A stretch of 9,401 nt of DNA from NCBI GenBank assembly GCA_011334435.1, contig DTPJ01000375.1, positions 1-9,401 of the forward strand, in the 5' to 3' direction. The notes below the pieces were generated by a model, which did no database searches, was not told where the DNA came from, and worked only from the letters and a program-made list of their open reading frames with translations. Positions 5,074-9,401 of the stretch are shown one piece after another (the first letter of the stretch is position 1; every line of letters starts with the position of its first letter). This stretch comes from Candidatus Poribacteria bacterium. GTDB lineage: Bacteria > Poribacteria > DTPJ01. A program made the translations under genes and the position numbers.

Positions 5074-7392
5074 TCAAAACCTCATAGTTATCTCTGATGT
5101 CTGTCCGATCTCCACTTCTGCCTCTGATTTCTGCATTTTCCCTTTAACTTTGGCTGTAACTTCATATCTGCCAGTATGCAAGAGAAATGGCACTCTACCG
5201 AAAACGTCAGTTAGTCTCGTAAATCCGCCGATCTCAACGGTTGCATCTGATAATGGATTATCGTCTTTATCTACAACTTTGACCCATAATATCCCTGGCG
5301 CTTCTGGTTTATCCACATCAAAATAATAATCATTAATAAACAATAGATCACCTTTTGAGTCTGTCATAGTGCAAAGCAAGGAATGAAAGCCTGATGTGTT
5401 ATCTGGTATCTGCCATGAGATTGTGCCTATCTTTTTTGCAGAATCGGGCTTTACATCAGTCACAAAATCTCCCTCTGCTAATTTGCCGTCTTTGCCATTT
5501 ATCCACCAATGAATTTTACAGCCTTTTATGCCTTTTTCAAGGCGATTAAATGTCCATAGATCAACTTCCATCTTTTCACCGTGTTTATAGCCAGTCTTTG
5601 AATCTATTATAAGCAATTTTGGGTCTTTGGCATAAAGGTTTTTGATCGTCTCGTAAATGTGTTTGACCTGTTTACGTTCCCTGTCTAATATTCCATAAGT
5701 GCCTTTCTCTCGTCCACCTTTTAAGTCTGCAAGCGTCCATAAAGTAACTCCGCAGACAAAATCTTTTCTTATCATCAAATGTTGCATATCCACTCTTAAA
5801 AGCTTGTCATGATATTCCACGCTAAATCTCTCATCTTGGCTATATCCTTTATGATTATCGGGATAGGACATTCCGCATAGTTCGACTGCAAAGATCGGTT
5901 GATTTGGCATTATATTATGGATTTTGTCAACCTCAGGACCTATATCATAGACATTAGGAGAATGAAACCAGCCGTAGTGTAACGGTTTTCCATTCACGTC
6001 TAAATATTCCCAAGTTCCACCGCCTGTTGATGCTGCGGAGGCATAAGAGACAAGCCTTGTATCGTCAAGGCTTCTGACATAATCAGTTGATCTTTTGATA
6101 TAGTTGATGATCTCTTGATGCTCTTTTGCTCCGCCCCAGACTTGGCTTATCTCATTAGCGACGCTCCAAAAGATTATGCTTGGGTGATTATAGTATTGCT
6201 CAATCATATCGTCAAGATGAGGTTTCACCCATTCATTCCACATCTGCTCGCTTGCGAGTTCCTCACGGGAATTTTGCCAAGTAGGTATCTCTGACCACAC
6301 TAACAGACCTATCTCGTCGCATATATCAAGGTATTTCTTACTAAACGGATAATGTCCTAATCTGACGAAGTTAGAATTGAGTTTTTTTATACGTTCAAGA
6401 TCACTGCGTATAGCGGAGTCTGTGACCGCACTGCCCATGCCTGCATAATCCTGATGTATAGCGATCCCTTGAAGCCATATCTTTTTGCCGTTTAGGTATA
6501 GTTCCGTCCCTCTGGTCTCAATCTTTCTTATGCCGAATTTTTCATAATGCGTCACCCACTTATCAGAAACATTCCAAGAGACCTTAAAGTCATATAAATT
6601 AGGCGAGTCTGGACTCCATAATTTGGGTTTATTTATAACAATAGTTGGATTTTTGCCTTTACCTGATGCAATAAGTTTGCCTTTATAAAGAATTTCTGAT
6701 TTTATAGTGACATTTTTGAGTAGCTCAGGAGCACCTTCCAAAAAGATTTCAGCCTTCACTGTGGATTTTTGCAGACTTACGTTCGGTGTCTTGATAAACA
6801 GTTTTTTCATATAAACTTTTGGCAATTTTTCAAGAAAAACATCTCTCGTTATGCCACCGCAGTTCCACCAGTCAATAGACGCACCGGGTATTTGGTATGG
6901 ACGTTTTGTATTGTCAGCCCTGACGACAAGAATATTCGGCTTTGAGAAGTCAATAATTTTGGACACATCAAAGGCAAACGCTGTATATCCGCCTTTGTGA
7001 TTTCCAAGATATGTGTCATTTAGCCATACATCTGCGATCAGATATACCGCCATAAATTTCAATCTTATATTTTCGCCAGACCAACCCTTCGGAGGATCAA
7101 TTACACGTCTATACCAGCCTATACCGTCATAATTCCAAACTGGGATAGTGACGTTCTGTCCTTCGTTCCATGTCCCTGGGACGCCTATATCTTCCCATGA
7201 TGAATCATCAAAATTTGTTGAATTCCATTTTTCATTAATACCGACGTTATTAGGGTCAGCTTTGAATTTCCATATTCCATTGAGGGATATTGATTCAATA
7301 TCAGATATTTCACCTGCCACTGTTGAAAAGCAGAAAACAAAGCACAAAAGCATTAAAAAGATAGTTATTTTACTTGAATTTTTAACGTTCAT
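5074..7392 (-). CDS. Secreted glycoside hydrolase family 2 (beta-galactosidase/beta-glucuronidase type)
   Basis: This 772-residue protein starts at an ATG with GGAG 7 bases upstream (7400-7403). Residues 1 to about 26 are a Sec signal peptide (NVKNSSK, hydrophobic core, STVA/GE), so it acts outside the cytoplasm. A jelly-roll sugar-binding domain spans about 35-188 (LNGIWKFK, GIGWYRR, DVWLNDTYLGNHKGGYTAF). An Ig-like domain spans about 190-292. The TIM barrel starts near 294 (YLNGKKIWLQGIAIHQD, NFVRLGHYPF, LLVWSEIPTW). The acid/base is Glu414 in FWSVANE and the likely nucleophile is Glu504 in IFAVELCG. LWTLADL and GILDRERKQVK match the barrel end. About 590-695 is a second beta domain, and about 700-772 resembles a carboxypeptidase regulatory-like domain. 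GH2 enzymes are retaining exo-beta-glycosidases; the sugar released cannot be decided from sequence. It lies 55 bases after a URO-D-like gene, probably in its operon. Confidence 0.93.
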   Translation of the reverse strand: MNVKNSSKITIFLMLLCFVFCFSTVAGEISDIESISLNGIWKFKADPNNVGINEKWNSTNFDDSSWEDIGVPGTWNEGQNVTIPVWNYDGIGWYRRVIDPPKGWSGENIRLKFMAVYLIADVWLNDTYLGNHKGGYTAFAFDVSKIIDFSKPNILVVRADNTKRPYQIPGASIDWWNCGGITRDVFLEKLPKVYMKKLFIKTPNVSLQKSTVKAEIFLEGAPELLKNVTIKSEILYKGKLIASGKGKNPTIVINKPKLWSPDSPNLYDFKVSWNVSDKWVTHYEKFGIRKIETRGTELYLNGKKIWLQGIAIHQDYAGMGSAVTDSAIRSDLERIKKLNSNFVRLGHYPFSKKYLDICDEIGLLVWSEIPTWQNSREELASEQMWNEWVKPHLDDMIEQYYNHPSIIFWSVANEISQVWGGAKEHQEIINYIKRSTDYVRSLDDTRLVSYASAASTGGGTWEYLDVNGKPLHYGWFHSPNVYDIGPEVDKIHNIMPNQPIFAVELCGMSYPDNHKGYSQDERFSVEYHDKLLRVDMQHLMIRKDFVCGVTLWTLADLKGGREKGTYGILDRERKQVKHIYETIKNLYAKDPKLLIIDSKTGYKHGEKMEVDLWTFNRLEKGIKGCKIHWWINGKDGKLAEGDFVTDVKPDSAKKIGTISWQIPDNTSGFHSLLCTMTDSKGDLLFINDYYFDVDKPEAPGILWVKVVDKDDNPLSDATVEIGGFTRLTDVFGRVPFLLHTGRYEVTAKVKGKMQKSEAEVEIGQTSEITMRF

Positions 7393-7447
7393 TGATCATC
7401 TCCATTTGGTTATTTTTTTATCATTTATGTTTAATTTCTTCACATTT

Positions 7448-8668
7448 TCACGCATATTTTGCGGATATTTCCTTCGCTATGTCTGCCCATTCTTTAAGCC
7501 TTTGGTTGTTTCCGTTTAAGGTTTGAAGTTCCCTTAAAACGATCTGGACATAACAACCTTTTACGATCTTCATACCCTCATCAAGATGCTTTCTAATGGA
7601 ATCAAGGTCGCCAAATACGACGTCAGTAGCCTTCTGTCGCCACATTATCGTATAACGGTCTCCGACAGCCTCTGCGACCTTCGCCAAATCTGTCCATGCA
7701 GACGAGACAAATATCCTTAAATTCGGTATTTTCAAGACACCATTTATCTTTCGTGTCAAGTTTTCGCAACAACCATAACTGACAAGCCAAAATTTTGATA
7801 GAATAGGGATTTGATATGACAATAAGAATTCCTCCCACATTTTTGGTGATACTTCTTGGAACTCTTGGCTTTCAGTTTGTCCCCAAAGGTCTTTGAGCTT
7901 GATATTCCCGATTTTTGCGTCATTGCGAGGCGGATCACTACAATACATCGCACCTGTATTGTTAAGGGTAAGCATGCCCGAATCTTCATATTCTTTCATC
8001 GCTTTAAGGATGCCTTCTTGCAGATGTTTCATAAGGCGGTGGACTAAGTCAGGTCTATCAGACATATCATACATCAGTTGATCTAATCCCCTAAGCGAAG
8101 AGGCATAATTAGCAAGCCCTGGGTGCAGTGGAATTCCGCATGATAAACGCACTTCCATAACATCGCCGAAAAATTCCTGCATTTGAGCCAATGATTTTTT
8201 TGTCTTTTCTTCATTATAAGTGTATTCAGGCAGTTTGAGTTTATCAAAGTCCGCTTCTGTTTTCAGTGGAGGGTCATATCTATATGCACCGCCGGGAGTG
8301 TTCGGCGAAACATAGTTGATCGGAACGCCCCAAGTATGCGGGGTATGCTGATCAAAGGCAACTCCAACAGTCCAATAAGGCTCAAGAGGGTCATCATCTC
8401 CTATCTCGTGCTTGATCAGTCGCATTCTGAGATTATATTCTATATTTCTGCAAAACGGGTCTTTGCATGTCAGCATATTTGCAGGAAGCAGTTCTGCCCA
8501 AGCACCAACTGGTCTGCAATATACAGGAAACCTGTCTGGTTTTCGTAGCCCATTGACATCACGCCATCTTTTCCTTCTCGCTTCATATTCATCGCTTTTC
8601 GCTAATTCAACGACTTTACGCGCTAACTCCAGAACAGTTTCACGGTCTTTTTGCTGTTCAAGTGTCAT
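7448..8668 (-). CDS. URO-D superfamily protein (uroporphyrinogen decarboxylase-like), paralogue 2
   Basis: This 406-residue protein starts at the ATG at 8666-8668. A TTG two codons earlier (8672-8674) is in frame but lies only one base from the Shine-Dalgarno sequence, so the ATG is preferred, and it makes the product exactly as long as the paralogue ending at 3573. Shared blocks, in order, are ARRKRWRDVN (30-39), DDDPLEPYWTV, WGVPINYVSPNTPGGA, SLRGLDQLMYDMSDRP (191-206), LWGQTESQEFQEVSP, YQIPILSKF, YGCCE (298-302), KIPNLR and GCYVQ with Cys372. HemE's N-terminal motif is absent, so haem synthesis is unlikely. By superfamily analogy it could be a zinc-dependent methyltransferase, but no corrinoid protein gene is in the window. 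It sits between the amidase (11 bases upstream) and the GH2 gene (55 bases downstream), pointing to shared expression. The family is well supported; the reaction is unknown. Confidence 0.86.
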   Translation of the reverse strand: MTLEQQKDRETVLELARKVVELAKSDEYEARRKRWRDVNGLRKPDRFPVYCRPVGAWAELLPANMLTCKDPFCRNIEYNLRMRLIKHEIGDDDPLEPYWTVGVAFDQHTPHTWGVPINYVSPNTPGGAYRYDPPLKTEADFDKLKLPEYTYNEEKTKKSLAQMQEFFGDVMEVRLSCGIPLHPGLANYASSLRGLDQLMYDMSDRPDLVHRLMKHLQEGILKAMKEYEDSGMLTLNNTGAMYCSDPPRNDAKIGNIKLKDLWGQTESQEFQEVSPKMWEEFLLSYQIPILSKFWLVSYGCCENLTRKINGVLKIPNLRIFVSSAWTDLAKVAEAVGDRYTIMWRQKATDVVFGDLDSIRKHLDEGMKIVKGCYVQIVLRELQTLNGNNQRLKEWADIAKEISAKYA

Positions 8669-8675
8669 TTTCAAT

Positions 8676-8681
8676 CTCCTT
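8676..8681 (-). promoter_or_regulatory. Shine-Dalgarno overlapping the amidase stop codon
   Basis: On the minus strand AAGGAG lies 7 bases before the ATG at 8668, and its first two bases fall within the TAA stop (8680-8682) of the upstream amidase. This fixes the ATG over the earlier TTG and suggests translational coupling of the two genes. Confidence 0.75.
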
Positions 8682-9401
8682 ATCTGCTAAAATTGATCAG
8701 CCATTTTTTTCTCAATTTACAGATCATCGTATATGCGGGATCAAAGAAATTTCCGACATCATATTGAATACATTGACCGAGTAGGACACCGATTGCGTTA
8801 TCCTTTAATTTATAATCGCTTTTCAGCCATCTTATCATATCAGTTGTCGCTATTTGCAAAGCTAAATCAAGTGGTCTTGCGTTTCCTACGGTCATAATGT
8901 ATTCGTCGTTTTCCGCCCTTAGGTTATCAATGCTTTTGCCCTTTATAACCTTTACGGTAAATTGGACATCAAAAGAGGATTCAATGCCCATGCCTGTTAT
9001 CTCTCCATCTCCTTGAACAGCATGACCATCGCCTAAAAAGAATAATGCACCTTTGACGAACACAGGAAAATATACCGTCACACCAGCACCGAAGCCGTTA
9101 TAATCCATATTTCCACCATGTGTTGATGCAGTTGTCGCAGGGATACCTTCATCTTTTGGTGAGACACCGAAACAGCCCAATAATGGTGATAATGGAAGGA
9201 CAATGCCACCAAGATCAGGGTCGGGATTGATCAAAGTCGCTGTCCACTTATCAATATCAAGTTCCCATTCATAAATGATCCTATCCTTTGGCATCTCTGA
9301 AAGATATGACTGACAAACTACGTTAGATGCAACAGTAACAGATGCCCTGCCTATTTTTCTATTAGGCGCCATTTTATCAAAGTGGACTGCAAGTATATCG
9401 C
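8680..9401 (-). CDS. Acetamidase/formamidase family protein (5' end outside window)
   Basis: The gene runs off the right edge. The frame stays open upstream of the Met at 9372, and the added residues DILAVHFDK join MAPNRK in a way that fits the family's strand-rich N-terminus (typically G-D-x-L-x-V-x, then PNR), so that Met is internal. About 239 residues are visible. Counting from that Met, family hallmarks are LGCFGVSP (65-72), THGGNMD (84-90) and GDGHAVQGDGEITG (114-127), followed by FDVQFTVKVIKGK. Members hydrolyse formamide, acetamide or similar short amides to the acid plus ammonia in the cytoplasm. No signal peptide can be judged because the N-terminus is missing. It lies 11 bases upstream of the URO-D-like gene and is likely the first of these minus-strand genes visible here. 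The family is secure; substrate preference is not. Confidence 0.92.
   Translation of the reverse strand, partial: DILAVHFDKMAPNRKIGRASVTVASNVVCQSYLSEMPKDRIIYEWELDIDKWTATLINPDPDLGGIVLPLSPLLGCFGVSPKDEGIPATTASTHGGNMDYNGFGAGVTVYFPVFVKGALFFLGDGHAVQGDGEITGMGIESSFDVQFTVKVIKGKSIDNLRAENDEYIMTVGNARPLDLALQIATTDMIRWLKSDYKLKDNAIGVLLGQCIQYDVGNFFDPAYTMICKLRKKWLINFSR

Noticed and set aside
7148..7519. Plus-strand open frame of 123 codons bridging the GH2 start and the URO-D-like end
   Set aside because: It is antisense to two well-supported genes, the product is low-information and rich in Phe, and no ribosome binding site was seen.
3573..8668. Calling the URO-D-like genes hemE (haem biosynthesis)
   Set aside because: The HemE N-terminal Arg-rich substrate motif is missing, the proteins are longer than typical HemE, and the neighbours are sugar and amide enzymes rather than tetrapyrrole genes.
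8672..8674. TTG as the start of the second URO-D-like gene
   Set aside because: It is one base from the Shine-Dalgarno sequence, too close for initiation; the ATG at 8666-8668 has 7-base spacing and gives the same length as the paralogue.

Overview
The window is a bacterial chromosomal segment of low to moderate GC (about 40% by eye). It carries seven protein genes and one repeat-rich intergenic gap, with no rRNA, tRNA, CRISPR array or transposase. A lipoprotein and a secreted glycosidase with an N-terminal signal peptide fit a diderm organism. Every gene whose start lies in the window is preceded by a purine-rich Shine-Dalgarno sequence. The gene mix (Gfo/Idh/MocA oxidoreductase, divergent URO-D-like proteins, sugar-active hydrolases, an acetamidase/formamidase) resembles glycan-degrading uncultured lineages such as Poribacteria- or Planctomycetes-like bacteria. 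That placement is an inference from gene content and is not proven by anything in the window.

Left half, plus strand (1-3556): the C-terminal ATP-binding end of a sensor histidine kinase is followed 20 bases later by a cyclophilin-type peptidyl-prolyl isomerase lipoprotein. Next come a cytoplasmic five-bladed beta-propeller glycosidase-like protein whose N-terminus is five exact-length 27-residue repeats, and a Gfo/Idh/MocA NAD(P)-dependent oxidoreductase. The last two look like a sugar-processing pair.

Right half, minus strand (3573-9401), read from right to left: a 5'-truncated acetamidase/formamidase, a URO-D superfamily protein, a secreted glycoside hydrolase family 2 enzyme, a 280-base non-coding gap, and a second URO-D superfamily protein. 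The two URO-D-like proteins are paralogues, both 406 residues after start correction, sharing a YGCCE motif and a third downstream cysteine. The two gene sets converge with only 16 bases between stop codons.

The gap at 4794-5073 is packed with repeats: several direct and inverted copies of a roughly 28-bp sequence, then two different tandem heptamer tracts, then a small hairpin with a T-tract. It is the most repetitive DNA in the window.

A reasonable working model is a carbohydrate-utilisation locus. The GH2 enzyme would cleave a glycan or glycoside outside the cytoplasm. The propeller protein and the oxidoreductase would process the sugar inside, the amidase would release ammonia from a small amide, and the URO-D-like pair would handle an unknown, possibly methyl-group-related, step. 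The substrate cannot be determined from this sequence.
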